Assembly (NCBI RefSeq): GCF_013389665.1
Contig: NZ_CP058316.1
Span: 558,001 to 622,000 of the forward strand
Source of the DNA: Microbacterium oleivorans
GTDB taxonomy: Bacteria; Actinomycetota; Actinomycetes; Actinomycetales; Microbacteriaceae
Reading direction: 5' to 3'
DNA length: 64,000 nt
Made by a program: the position numbers and the translations under genes. Shown here piece by piece: positions 34,167 to 43,849 of this stretch; within the stretch, counting starts at the first letter, position 1, and each line of letters begins with the position of its first letter. The notes under the pieces are model-generated. The model was not told where the DNA came from. It made no database searches and saw only the letters and a list, made by a program, of their open reading frames with translations.

Positions 34167-37100
34167 CTAGGTTGGGATCCAGTCTGTGACCTTCGAGGGG
34201 GACCCGACACCTCCGGCGTGCAAGGTTCGGCCGTTTCCGGAGACGAATCGACTTCCGTTGTCGTCGAAGAAGTACGTCCCAGAAAGTGAACGAATAAGCG
34301 GTTCGCCGTCGCGTTCTCGACGTCCGAAGTCGGGGTACAGCAATCGCTTCTCGGCGGTTACCGTGGTAAACAACGCCGATCCGGTGTCCGCAATCCAACG
34401 CTCAAGATGGTCACGACGTATGAAGAGTGCGTCGGGACCAAGCTGCTCTCGAGCGCCGAAGTTGGCGGCAACAACGCCATGGTCGGCGGCGGACCAGAGA
34501 AAGTCGCCGTACCGTCGAAGCCCAAGGGCTTTTGCGAAGGTCGTGGATGGAACTAGCCCGCGGACGTGCCGACTCTTGGATGCATCCCAGTCGCTGCCGG
34601 TTCCGCCGTATCTGGTTGACGGCATCTCAAAGGGCACAGGGATAGTTCTTCGGTCGTGTTCGTCGAGTGGACCGAGCGTTGGCCAGCGGCTCCCAAACGG
34701 ATGTTCAGCCAAGAAGAGGCCGTACGGATCGCCGGTCCATGGCAATTGTCTCGCGGTCCAGTCCCGACCTTCTGCCCAGAACTCGAGCGATGGGAGGTCT
34801 TTGCTCTGGACGACGTAGGACCGGAATTGCATCCAGGCATCAAGGTGTGGGCGTCCCATGGCCTTTAGCTCTTCGGATCTGTCCTCTTCCCAGGAGAGGT
34901 GTCCCTCGAGCATCACCCATGTGGATAAATCCTCTGGCGAGGCTACGTTGACTAGCGCTGCTGGTGAGGGCAGGCCTTCGTTCGTGGTCACCCAGGAGCG
35001 ATCCAAGACGGTCGGGAACGTCGCTGCCTTCGGTGCAAACCAGGTCTGCTCGGTCGACTCCCACGCCCTGTTCACCGGAGCTTTGAGCAAGCAGGAGGGA
35101 TCTATGTCGGGGTCATCAATGTCGTTCGGCTCGTCGAATGTTCCGCCGGGTAGTTCGTCGTAGCGTCGGCGCATCGGGTAGTTATCCGCGAGGCGGCCGA
35201 GGATCTCCCAATAGGCGATCCATTGATACTTCTTGCCGATCCTCTCGAGGCGATCGTCGCGTTCACCGTATCGCGAGATCGACTTGTCTATGGGGCCGAG
35301 GATCTCGGGCGTCCAACCGAGGTCGATGACGCGGTCGAATATCAAGCCGGCGACGTCGTTCGGTGAGATGGATTTCGGCAGGTCGATGTGCCGGAGCGCC
35401 GAGTTGATTATGTACTTCCGGAAGTCTCCGAAGTCAGACATCAACGACGTGCCGATTCCGACGTACACGTAGTCGGGGGCGCCAGTCATCTGCTTGATCT
35501 GAGCTCGGGAGTGGACGGTCTCAGGTAGATCGAGGCCGTACGGCGGCTGCACCGCCATGCGTGCTGCGTCGTCGACGATCTCGCTCGCGCTGTCTGCGGC
35601 GATCTCAACAACGCGCCTTGCGTAATGCCGCGTTAGGAGGTGGACGGGCCAGTAGGAGCGGTCGAGCGTCGCTCGAATCACGGCTATCGCATGCTGCTCC
35701 GCCGATTCTAGCGACGACGCGCGCGCGGCGGCGCCGTACACTGCCGCGAACGCCCGTTCCTCGATGTACGGGTCTGCGGAGAGCCGCGCAGAGTCCAGGA
35801 CAGCGCTCGCGAGTGAAGCATGCTCCTCAAGAAGGCAGACGAGAGCTTTGGTCGCGTTGTCTCGCACGCGTCGCCTGGTGGCGCCGAGCATCCAAACCAA
35901 CTGGACTGCTGCCAATCGGGCCTCATGGATCGCGAGGCCGGCGGAACGTGGCGACCATACCCAGTCGCTGAGACGACCCGCGACGTCGCCGTTGTCGGCG
36001 TCGTGGTTCAGGAAGTCGGTCCACGTTGCGTCCCTGGCTGGAAGCGTCGAGTGCGAAAGGTGCCCCTCTAGCCACTCGATGTTGAGTGGATGGCCGACGA
36101 CCGAACCTATTGCGACCAGTACCGCGTACAGTTCCCAGCGGTGCTCGGCGTCTTCGAGAAGGTTACGGGCGAGTGCCTCAGTCCGTGCCGTGATCGAGGG
36201 AACTGATCGCCACTTCAAGCTTTCGACGAATGCTGCCTCGGCCTCCCACCGCGACTCGCCAGAAGTGAGGACGTCGAGCAATTCATCCGTGTACGTCTCA
36301 GGGAACATCGCCGTGAGAGCGCCGAGTACGCCAGCGTTCCTGTACCAGTTCGCCGCTAGTGAGTTACACTTTGCGATCGCTTCGTCCCTGCCAAGATCAA
36401 GCAGCGTGCGTGCGATCGTGATATCTCCGAGTCGCTCGTAAGCAAACCGGACCTGGATTTCGTCGCTGTGCCGGACCTCCGCGAGCAATCCTTCCTTCAG
36501 CAGACCCTGCAAGAGGCTCGCACTCCACGCACGGTTTGGGAGGAGTTGATCGGAGATTGCGAGAGCATCCGCGAAGGGAACCAACGCACGCTCCGAGCTC
36601 CTTCGCGCGAGTTCGTTGCACATCCGCTGGACCAGCGGAAGGTGCGAGGGAAAGTCACATCGTGTAGGGGAAGCAAGTTGCGTGTTTACCGAGCCGAGGA
36701 TCAGTTCCGACAACCAGCCAAGACCACCGATCTGGCGAGGAAACGAGCTTTCGCCTTGCCGCTGGAGCGCCGTGCATATGAGCTTGAGCACGAGTGGATT
36801 CGTGAAGTCTGGCTCGATAATCGGAGAGGTTGGTGGCCTAATGCCGTACTGCGCGACATAGAACTCGAGCTGCTCGGTGGTGAGATCAGTGAATCCATCG
36901 TGTCGCACTGTGAGCATGCGGTCGGCGGCAGTAGAGCTGACCGCCTCGTCCAGAAACTCTGTTCGGCAGGACACCACCACCCGGATGTGTTCGTAGCCGG
37001 CGGCACGTTCAAGGAACGCCTCGAGCCCACGCTTCCAGTACCCACGGTTGGGGACTTCGTTGATCCCGTCGATCATGATCAGCGCGATGGAACCGCACGC

Positions 37101-38339
37101 CTGCGCTGCGATCTCAAGGGCCGGAAGCAATTGCGCAGGCGGTCCGCCAAATCCCGATAAGCGGGCAACCTCCGCTTCTATGGAATTCCCAAGCTCGAAT
37201 TGCTCCCCCATCAGAAGTAGTGTCGGATGGCCTTGCCCAATTCTTGAGACCAGCGTGTCGCAAAGTAGGTGGGTCTTCCCGACTCCGCCTGTTCCCAAGA
37301 GCAGGACCGCACTGTGTGACCACGCGTCCCAGGCATCCGACCGGAGAAGGGTGCCGACGTCAGCGACCGCCTCAAGTAGGCGACCGGTATCGGCAGCGAC
37401 TTGTGCGCGGTCGCCACGAAGGTGCCCCTCAGACGCCGTATCCCACATTCGATCTCGAATGCGGGCCACCGCCTCGACGGCAGTCGAGTAGCACTCGAGG
37501 TCGCGCGGAATGCGCAGCGATGCCTCTGCTTCGACCAGGGCATCCGCCAGATTGCTGACCAGTCGTTCGACCAGACGATTGCCCTCCGCAATCGCATCGC
37601 GGTCGCCGTGATCAGCATCGGACGGGACTCGAAGACCATACTGTGTCGCTTTGCGTATGCCGACGAGCGTGTCCCGAATCATCTGGACCAACACTGGGCC
37701 GCGTGCAAGTGCATCGATCGTCTTCGCGATCGGCAAAGTCACGTTGGTGTCGGGCGAGTAGCGAGGGCCGGCGGTTAGTACCGCTTCGCGAGCCACACGT
37801 TCCAGGTCTGATTCGGAGAAGGAGTCCTCGTCGAACCAATAGCGGAGGTGGCCAACTTGCGCTGGACTCCGCAGGCATGGCCCGAGTTCGCCGTCGCCAA
37901 TAAAGACGATCTGCACGGTGCGGCCGAGCGTGCTCGCCTTCTCCTGTTGCGCGACTACCCAGTCATCCCATCGGGTCTTCGCGCTCTTGACCCCAGGCCG
38001 GTCGCCGGCGGCGAGGTCAAACGGCATAGCAACGTAGTAGCGCGCCATCGTCGGCTCCAGCTGGAGCGCGCGTTCAAAGGACTCACGAACGTCTGCGAGG
38101 GCAGTCGAGGTCAGCGAGAAGTAGTACTTCGCTTGCCAACACCATGTTTCACCATCGGGCAGTATCCCTCGGCCTTCCCGCCCACCGTCGGGATTTCCGA
38201 ACCGTTCGAAGCGTGTCCCGGGGGGCCAACTGATGAGGCCAGCGTCTCGCAGCAACTCCGACACCAGCTCCTCGAACCCGTCGGCCTGGGTTCCTCGCGG
38301 CGGTTTGGATCGGATAGTCCGATAGTCGATGGGCGGCAA
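34167..38339 (-). CDS. Avs-like antiviral STAND NTPase with N-terminal nuclease domain
   Basis: Very large protein, 1390 residues. Residues 1-160 form a PD-(D/E)xK-type nuclease of the Mrr/Cap4 kind: FEELVSELLRD at 22, FGNPDGGREGRG with Asp51/Glu55, and WCWQAKYYF with Gln69-x-Lys71. A STAND-type P-loop NTPase follows: LLLGTGGVGKTHLLCD (Walker A, about 345-360), LIMIDGINEVPN (Walker B, about 420) and VVVSCRTEFLD (about 457). The remaining 800 residues are helical repeats, the usual target-sensing region. This order is that of Avs (AVAST) proteins, which bind phage terminase or portal and activate DNA cleavage. The start is TTG 38339, with no ribosome site, so the true start is uncertain. Subtype cannot be set by eye. 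No partner gene is needed in most Avs types. Confidence 0.75.
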   Translation of the reverse strand: MPPIDYRTIRSKPPRGTQADGFEELVSELLRDAGLISWPPGTRFERFGNPDGGREGRGILPDGETWCWQAKYYFSLTSTALADVRESFERALQLEPTMARYYVAMPFDLAAGDRPGVKSAKTRWDDWVVAQQEKASTLGRTVQIVFIGDGELGPCLRSPAQVGHLRYWFDEDSFSESDLERVAREAVLTAGPRYSPDTNVTLPIAKTIDALARGPVLVQMIRDTLVGIRKATQYGLRVPSDADHGDRDAIAEGNRLVERLVSNLADALVEAEASLRIPRDLECYSTAVEAVARIRDRMWDTASEGHLRGDRAQVAADTGRLLEAVADVGTLLRSDAWDAWSHSAVLLLGTGGVGKTHLLCDTLVSRIGQGHPTLLLMGEQFELGNSIEAEVARLSGFGGPPAQLLPALEIAAQACGSIALIMIDGINEVPNRGYWKRGLEAFLERAAGYEHIRVVVSCRTEFLDEAVSSTAADRMLTVRHDGFTDLTTEQLEFYVAQYGIRPPTSPIIEPDFTNPLVLKLICTALQRQGESSFPRQIGGLGWLSELILGSVNTQLASPTRCDFPSHLPLVQRMCNELARRSSERALVPFADALAISDQLLPNRAWSASLLQGLLKEGLLAEVRHSDEIQVRFAYERLGDITIARTLLDLGRDEAIAKCNSLAANWYRNAGVLGALTAMFPETYTDELLDVLTSGESRWEAEAAFVESLKWRSVPSITARTEALARNLLEDAEHRWELYAVLVAIGSVVGHPLNIEWLEGHLSHSTLPARDATWTDFLNHDADNGDVAGRLSDWVWSPRSAGLAIHEARLAAVQLVWMLGATRRRVRDNATKALVCLLEEHASLASAVLDSARLSADPYIEERAFAAVYGAAARASSLESAEQHAIAVIRATLDRSYWPVHLLTRHYARRVVEIAADSASEIVDDAARMAVQPPYGLDLPETVHSRAQIKQMTGAPDYVYVGIGTSLMSDFGDFRKYIINSALRHIDLPKSISPNDVAGLIFDRVIDLGWTPEILGPIDKSISRYGERDDRLERIGKKYQWIAYWEILGRLADNYPMRRRYDELPGGTFDEPNDIDDPDIDPSCLLKAPVNRAWESTEQTWFAPKAATFPTVLDRSWVTTNEGLPSPAALVNVASPEDLSTWVMLEGHLSWEEDRSEELKAMGRPHLDAWMQFRSYVVQSKDLPSLEFWAEGRDWTARQLPWTGDPYGLFLAEHPFGSRWPTLGPLDEHDRRTIPVPFEMPSTRYGGTGSDWDASKSRHVRGLVPSTTFAKALGLRRYGDFLWSAADHGVVAANFGAREQLGPDALFIRRDHLERWIADTGSALFTTVTAEKRLLYPDFGRRERDGEPLIRSLSGTYFFDDNGSRFVSGNGRTLHAGGVGSPSKVTDWIPT

Positions 38340-38425
38340 GAGTGCGATCAGTCTGTCCTTCCGTGGCGATCATTAAGCCGAAGCACTAGCGCGCGCGGCC
38401 ACGACAATGCGACCGGGCCGGCGCG

Positions 38426-38641
38426 CTAGAGGACGTCGTCGATGTCACTCTCGCTCTTGTATCCCTGGTCGGAGATGATCCGGTTCATCTCGTCCAGATC
38501 GGCCTGCCACACGGCGCGCTGAGTCGTAGAGTCGATTGGACCCGCGACGCCACCCGAGGCGATCCCCTGCGCGACATACCCCTCAGGAATCTCGTCGACG
38601 TACTCACCATCGCGGGGACCGAACTCAAGAAGAAATACCAT
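38426..38641 (-). CDS. Small acidic protein, unknown
   Basis: Seventy-one residues starting MVFLLEFGPRDGEYVDEIPE with a strongly acidic tail (SESDIDDVL). It lies 87 bases upstream of the STAND gene on the same strand, so it might be co-transcribed with it. No family is recognised. The ribosome site is weak. The upstream frame is Arg-rich and not coding-like, so this may be a small gene or the end of a lost one. Confidence 0.4.
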   Translation of the reverse strand: MVFLLEFGPRDGEYVDEIPEGYVAQGIASGGVAGPIDSTTQRAVWQADLDEMNRIISDQGYKSESDIDDVL

Positions 38642-39217
38642 GAGCTCGAAGCTAGCGAACGGACCGTGCCTTGGCCGCCGACGACCCACGCTGATTGAGG
38701 ACGACGACCCCACCCGGTCGCTCGACAGGCCTACGCCTCCCTTCACTTCTTGCGTGCAGCGCGTGCGAGGTCGCGGACCTCGACCGCCTCGGGGCGCATA
38801 CGTTCGGACCGAGCCGAGCTGTCGGCATGAAGGCGTGCTGAGTCCAAGCTCGATCCCGCGCCAACGCGGAGTACACATCAATGCGACGCGCCCAGGGCGG
38901 TCATGTTCGGGGGCGGAGACCGAGGTTCGTGCACAGTCATCCCCATGCGGGCGATGCAGAGAGCGGTTCGCTCGACGCGCATTCGCTTGACCTCTGTTCG
39001 GGCGGATCGGAGGCGACACATCGACAGCAGGTCAGCACATGTGCCACCGCACCCCTGAGGAGGCGACCTCGAGAATGGGCAGCAAGATCCCGCCCGAGCG
39101 GCCCGCCACCTTCTTGGAGCTTCGACGATCGACGGCGGCATCGGCCTGGGTCATCCGATTCGTTCGCGCCGTCATACAGGGCTGAATCTTCACCCCGTGG
39201 ATCGATAGCATCAGCCG
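38642..39217. other. Intergenic region in defence island
   Basis: About 575 bases between divergent genes. All long frames are Arg/Pro/Ser-rich shadows with no motif or ribosome site. Just before the HEPN/RES gene a TAGCAT box (39205-39210) lies eight bases from its GTG, suggesting a leaderless promoter. I see nothing else. Confidence 0.4.
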
Positions 39218-40486
39218 GTGGAACCCTCAGATTTCTATGGCATCTACGGCATGGACGAGACGGTGTGCCTCGACCACATCACCGACCGTGTTCTGCGCGA
39301 TCTACTCTCGCTTCGGCTGTCGGAGTTTAGGTGCAGTTTCTGCGGTCGATCCGAGCCGGACGGCGGTATACCGTTCGCAATACTCATGGACGAGCTGGGA
39401 GACCGCGTTTGGGAGGCCGCCAACTGGCTATACGAGGGAACTGAAGACGTTCAATTCTCAGAGGACGGTGAGCCCTGGTCCTACGAAACCTTGTACGAGA
39501 CAAACGATGTCATTTATGACACGGTAGAGGACGCCCTCGACCCACGATTCTCGATGGAGATTGTGGAGCGAATCAAGGAAGCCACGAAAAGCACCGACTA
39601 TTGGGTTGGCAGCGAGCGTGCCGATCCCTCGGCGATCGGTTGGGCCTCGTTCGCTCGCACCGTGCGATTCGAATCCCGCTTCGTCTTCATCGGCTCATCA
39701 GAGCGCCCAGGATACGAGGACGAGCCGCCCGCGCGCATAGCTCGGTTCCTCGAAGCGCTCCTCACGTACGTCGAGTCCGACCTGTTGATCGAGCTGCCTG
39801 CCGGGTCGACCCTCTACCGCGGACGGATGGCTGATGACGTGTCGACAATCCGCGAGAAGGTTCAGATGGAGCCGAGCGGAGAACTCGGACCCGCGCCTGC
39901 CAACCTGGCGGAGACTGGGAGGCTATCAGCGCGCGGAATCGGTCTCTTCTACGCAGCTGACGATCTGGACACCGCCGTCGCCGAGATTGCCCTCCACTCG
40001 AACTATGACCAAGCGATCGTAGGTGGGTTCACGACGACCCGTCCGCTCAAGGTGCTCGACTTCACGCGCCCGCTGCTGGACCTTCCCAGCGTCTTCGCGA
40101 CTGACTCCGAGAGCCGCAGGCGATGGACGTTCGCTCGCTTCAAGAATCACTTCACCGACATGATCTCCGCGCCGGTACTTCTGGACGGTCGTCAGCTCGT
40201 GGACTACACCCCTTCCCAGGTCGTTTCGGAATGGCTCAGATTTGTCCCGAAAACGCGTATCGACGGTATCGCATGGCCCTCCCACGTCACCAAGGGAGAG
40301 GGTAAGAACCTCATGCTCTTCTTCGGGCCAGGCACAGACTTTCAGACAGATCCTCCGACCGAATCGGAGCAAAAGCGGTATCCGTCAAAACACCCCGCGC
40401 TGACGTTGTCGCGTGCCGACATCACTGAGCACCGCGTTGAGCGTTCGGTCGCAGTGTTCGCGCTGGAGGTTGACCAAGATTGGTGA
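39218..40486 (+). CDS. HEPN/RES N-terminal domain + RES toxin-like protein
   Basis: Protein of 422 residues. The N-terminal part (about 1-185) has a CSFCGRSEPDGG two-Cys element and acidic helices, matching the HEPN_RES_NTD1 domain as I recall it. The C-terminal part (about 190-420) is a RES domain: GSTLYRGRMADD near 196, then ETGRLSARGIGLFYAADDLD and TAVAEI near 232-255, and a later KVLDFTRPL. RES proteins have an ADP-ribosyltransferase fold and kill or arrest cells by degrading or using NAD+. No Xre-type antitoxin gene is adjacent, so the HEPN-like half may regulate it in cis. The GTG start at 39218 appears leaderless. Likely an abortive-infection effector. Confidence 0.75.
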   Translation: MEPSDFYGIYGMDETVCLDHITDRVLRDLLSLRLSEFRCSFCGRSEPDGGIPFAILMDELGDRVWEAANWLYEGTEDVQFSEDGEPWSYETLYETNDVIYDTVEDALDPRFSMEIVERIKEATKSTDYWVGSERADPSAIGWASFARTVRFESRFVFIGSSERPGYEDEPPARIARFLEALLTYVESDLLIELPAGSTLYRGRMADDVSTIREKVQMEPSGELGPAPANLAETGRLSARGIGLFYAADDLDTAVAEIALHSNYDQAIVGGFTTTRPLKVLDFTRPLLDLPSVFATDSESRRRWTFARFKNHFTDMISAPVLLDGRQLVDYTPSQVVSEWLRFVPKTRIDGIAWPSHVTKGEGKNLMLFFGPGTDFQTDPPTESEQKRYPSKHPALTLSRADITEHRVERSVAVFALEVDQDW

Positions 40487-40787
40487 GACGCGCCGCACGC
40501 TCTATCTGCCTCGGCCTCCAGACACACGAGAGGTAAAGACCTCCGAAACGTGCGTCCGCCACTCTTCCTGAGATGCCGCCCCGACCGCGTCAACAAATGC
40601 CAAGCCTGGCCCGTTCGCCCATGATGCTGTGATGCACGAGAGCACCGCAAGAAATGACCTGACTGTCCGCGCGGAAACCGGACCACCACCCGCCGGCCTA
40701 CGCGATCGCAAATGGCTCACCAGTCGTGAGCCTCATAGTGCCGCGGCAGGTCGCGGACGAACGGGCTCAACTGCTTAGGCTTGTCCC
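40487..40787. other. Intergenic region, nothing recognised
   Basis: Three hundred bases between two plus-strand defence-like genes. No coding frame with a motif, no hairpin with a T-run, no repeat stands out. It probably carries the promoter of the gene at 40788, which I cannot define. Confidence 0.4.
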
Positions 40788-41696
40788 ATGCCGCAGAACA
40801 GAATCACTGTCGCGATGCGCACCGACATCTTCGACTGGTTGGCGCTGAGCTCTCACCATTGGGCCGGCGACCAGGAGGAGCCGGACTTTCTCAGCCGGTT
40901 GTTTGATCTGCGGTCATTGCCGAGCACCGACGGCCGCCCACAGTATCCGACTGCTGCCGAGGACATCTGGCAGCACCGCGTGAACAACCGCACCGACTGG
41001 GACGACAACTGGGTGTTCGGCGACTCGCGTTTCAACCTGTGGCACGTCGATGACGGCTTGTTCCTTCAGTTCCTCGTGCAGACCGTCAACCCTGCTGTGC
41101 GCCGCGACCCCGCTGCCGCGGCGGCTATGGTCCAGGCGTACAACGACGTGCTCCGACGTGCAGGGATCGAGCTAGCAGAGGACCGCCGAGTTGGTGAAGG
41201 CGCGTACTACCGCCCACAGAATACTTCGGGAGTCAACTCTCCATCGGCCATGGTGGTTGCACCGCCGGATGTAAAGAACACGGACGTTCTCGCTGCGCAG
41301 TTGACGCGCCTGCGCCGGGACATCGACACTGACCCGGCTGCGGCCATCGCGCATTGCAAGGAACTCATCGAAAGCCAGTGCAAATTGGTTCTCAGCGAGC
41401 TCGGGAAGCCATACGACGACCGTGCCGAACTACCCGCGCTATACCGCGCCGCTTCCGAGGCCCTCGGGATCCATGCCCAGAGTGTGTCGGGTGACGCCCG
41501 GGCATCGGAAGCGATACGGACCGTGTTGCGGAGCCTGGCGTCGGTTGTTCAGAACGTTTCGGCTGCCAGGAACGCGATGGGCACCGGACACGGGCGCGGC
41601 ACTGCCAGCCCAGCCGAGCGCCGCCATGCACGTCTAGTGTTCAACGCGACCGTCGCCATCACTGAGTTCGTCGCCGACACGTGGAGCGCCCACTGA
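40788..41696 (+). CDS. Abortive-infection protein: AbiJ-NTD3-like + Abi_C (HEPN) domains
   Basis: Protein of 302 residues with two domains. Residues about 10-125 match the AbiJ N-terminal domain 3 plan: RTDIFDWLALSSHHWAGD, EPDFLSRLFDLRSLPSTDGR, IWQHRVNNRTDWDDNWVFGD, FLQFLVQTVNPAVRRDP. Residues about 175-300 are the Abi_C domain, a HEPN ribonuclease fold: DPAAAIAHCKELIESQCKLV, and SAARNAMGTGHGRG, in which R-x6-H (about 261-268) is the catalytic HEPN motif, then ERRHARLVFNATVAITEFV. HEPN Abi proteins cleave RNA upon phage attack. There is no dedicated antitoxin beside it. ATG 40788 is the only sensible start. Confidence 0.8.
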   Translation: MPQNRITVAMRTDIFDWLALSSHHWAGDQEEPDFLSRLFDLRSLPSTDGRPQYPTAAEDIWQHRVNNRTDWDDNWVFGDSRFNLWHVDDGLFLQFLVQTVNPAVRRDPAAAAAMVQAYNDVLRRAGIELAEDRRVGEGAYYRPQNTSGVNSPSAMVVAPPDVKNTDVLAAQLTRLRRDIDTDPAAAIAHCKELIESQCKLVLSELGKPYDDRAELPALYRAASEALGIHAQSVSGDARASEAIRTVLRSLASVVQNVSAARNAMGTGHGRGTASPAERRHARLVFNATVAITEFVADTWSAH

Positions 41697-41877
41697 GCGT
41701 GTCTGGGATCACCACCATCGTGTGAGACGAGTCCTGCTCTGAGAACGAGAATCCGACGGCAGTCGCCTGCAGCGATCGTCCTCGCGTCGCGCTCGAATCA
41801 CGGAAGGTTCGCGCGTTTGCGACGGCGCCCGTACATCGGTCCTTCGGCGCCCAACAACCTGCTTCGGCCCCGCGAAC

Positions 41878-43188
41878 GTGACCTCTTCGCATTACGCGTT
41901 GTGGATTCCTCGGATGCGATTGAATAGCTCCGTGATCGATCCGACTTCAGATGCGCTCATGAAGGCCGTGGTGGATCGCTACATGAAGTCTGGAGACTTC
42001 AACGGGCTCCACCTCCACGGCGACATCGATCCAGCGCTGATCGAAGTCGCAAAGGGTTTGGTTCGCGACGGCAAGCTTCAGGTGATGGTGGCGGACGTCG
42101 ATTACCTGAACCCGCACATCCGGCCCTGGCCCTCGCGGCGCACGATCGAGTCGCAAATGGAGTCGGTCGACACGCTGGCCGGCCCCGGCTACGGCGTGGT
42201 CCTCTACCCGACTCCGCTCGCCTTGAAGGGAGTGCGCGTCCCCACTCGGCTAAGAGCCCACCCGTTCGGAGCGGCGATGGCCAAGGGGCGCGGCAGGCTC
42301 GAGCTCGCCTACTTCAGCTTCGACGTCCTCGAGCCATACAGGAATGACCCGCGTTATCACTTCACGTACTGGGACTTCGGCGTAGACATGGGAATCGGCG
42401 ATGAGGCCTATCTCGACGAGACCGAACTGGAGCGCGACAAGGTATCGCTGAGTCATCTTGGCTTTGCCTACGATCTCTCGGGGTACGACCGGGAGGACGT
42501 CAACACCCCGATCGTGCGCCGTGTGGCCGCGTTCTATGGGGACCTGAGCAAGCTCACGCCCGAGCACCAGCAGCGCTGGCAGTCGTACCAGGTCGAAGAC
42601 GACGGACTCAAGCCGCACCCGATGTGGTGGAAGTCGCAGATGGGGCATTGGCCGGATGGCGTGGGGCCGTTCGATCATCTGTTCCTAGAACTCGAGAGCC
42701 TCAACGACCTGTGGACGGGAGCCTTCGGTGAGGCGCTTTTCAAACATGTCGACAGGCCGCGCGACTTCGGCTGGATTCTCCGTCCGTCCCAGCGCGAGTG
42801 GGACGAGTTCATCGTGCAGCTCGACAAGCTGCTGTCGGACAACATCCGTCGTGATGCGCTCGACGCGGCAGGCGCCCCTAAGAAAGACAAGAACGATCAG
42901 AACTTGGGCACGCTGTCTCGGCTCGCTGTGCAGCTAGAGTCCAGAGGCTTCAGCGTGGGCGATGCGAAAGAGGTAATGCGACCGCTCCGCGAAATTCGCC
43001 AAGCGCGCCAGAAGCCGGCCCATGCCCTACGCACAAACATCACAGATCGAACCTTTGTGCACCGTCAGGTGGCTCTGCTGGAGGAACTCGGCGCCACCCT
43101 GAGCGCTATGGTGCGCTGGTTGTCGACTCACCCAAGCAACCGCGAATGGAAGCCGAGCTTCGATCCGGAGACGTACTACCGGATATAG
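41878..43188 (+). CDS. Unassigned protein with HEPN-like C-terminal motif
   Basis: Protein of 436 residues that I do not recognise. Residues 1-290 are mixed alpha/beta with blocks such as GLHLHGDIDPALIEVAKGLV, YHFTYWDFGVDMGIG and PMWWKSQMGHWPDG. The C-terminal 150 residues are helical and contain REIRQARQKPAHALRTN; R-QKPA-H (about 376-381) fits the RX4H signature of HEPN ribonucleases. It sits directly after an Abi_C protein and before a GmrSD-like gene, so a defence role is likely by context. GTG 41878 is used; ATG 41914 is an alternative. It might be a new HEPN effector or sensor. Confidence 0.55.
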   Translation: MTSSHYALWIPRMRLNSSVIDPTSDALMKAVVDRYMKSGDFNGLHLHGDIDPALIEVAKGLVRDGKLQVMVADVDYLNPHIRPWPSRRTIESQMESVDTLAGPGYGVVLYPTPLALKGVRVPTRLRAHPFGAAMAKGRGRLELAYFSFDVLEPYRNDPRYHFTYWDFGVDMGIGDEAYLDETELERDKVSLSHLGFAYDLSGYDREDVNTPIVRRVAAFYGDLSKLTPEHQQRWQSYQVEDDGLKPHPMWWKSQMGHWPDGVGPFDHLFLELESLNDLWTGAFGEALFKHVDRPRDFGWILRPSQREWDEFIVQLDKLLSDNIRRDALDAAGAPKKDKNDQNLGTLSRLAVQLESRGFSVGDAKEVMRPLREIRQARQKPAHALRTNITDRTFVHRQVALLEELGATLSAMVRWLSTHPSNREWKPSFDPETYYRI

Positions 43189-43301
43189 ACCTACTCAGCC
43201 CCGCGGGACCGATCAGTCCTACTCGGAGAGGCTGGTCCGGTTCCGACTAGATCGAGCAGCTGTCGGCGCGTAGGGCTCGGTGGCGAGTTGAGCCCGCGAC
43301 A

Positions 43302-43484
43302 TCAGCCTCCGCGCGACTGTCCGAAGGTCTTTGCGACGTAGGCGCCCAACCGAGCGAGCTTCTTCCACCCCGCCGAGATCACTATGACCGTCAGTAACGG
43401 GCCGAACCACCAGTGCGTGGTCACGTTGACGACGACGGCCTTCCAGATCATCTCGAGCGTGGTCCAGCGACCATCCCAGATCAA
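43302..43484 (-). pseudogene. Small membrane protein, probably truncated by IS element
   Basis: Sixty codons ending LGAYVAKTFGQSRGG, with one strong hydrophobic segment (HWWFGPLLTVIVISAGW). The reading frame begins three bases from the left end of the IS element with a TTG and no ribosome site, so the true start was probably removed when the IS inserted. The family is unknown. Confidence 0.4.
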
Positions 43485-43534
43485 TTTGAATCGGCCTGAC
43501 TTTCGTTCCGTTCTTCAAGCAAGGATGGAACACG

Positions 43535-43849
43535 ATGAACAGGAAGTATTCGCCGGAGATGCGTGAGCGGGCGCTCAGGATGCTCGCGGAGACGCGACCT
43601 TCGCATCCCACGATGATGAGCGCCGTCCGGCACGTGGCCGGGCTGCTCGGGATGAGTCCGGAGACGTTGCGATTGTGGCAGCGCCGCTACGAGATCGATG
43701 CCGGGGTGAAGCCCGGTGTCACGACCGAGGCCGCGGCCGAGATCAAGCGCCTGCAGAAGGAGGTCTCTGAGTTGCGAAAGGCGAACGAGATCCTCAAGGC
43801 TGCGAGCATCTTTTTCGCGAAGGAGCTCGACCACCCCTCGACGAGATGA
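43535..43849 (+). CDS. IS3-family transposase OrfA
   Basis: OrfA of 104 residues: an HTH DNA-binding part (YSPEMRERALRMLAETRPSH, VAGLLGMSPETLRLWQRRYE) and a C-terminal leucine-zipper coiled coil (EIKRLQKEVSELRKANEILK). It binds the terminal repeats. The stop overlaps the orfB start by ATGA, so orfB would be made by reinitiation or frameshifting. ORF is intact. Confidence 0.92.
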   Translation: MNRKYSPEMRERALRMLAETRPSHPTMMSAVRHVAGLLGMSPETLRLWQRRYEIDAGVKPGVTTEAAAEIKRLQKEVSELRKANEILKAASIFFAKELDHPSTR

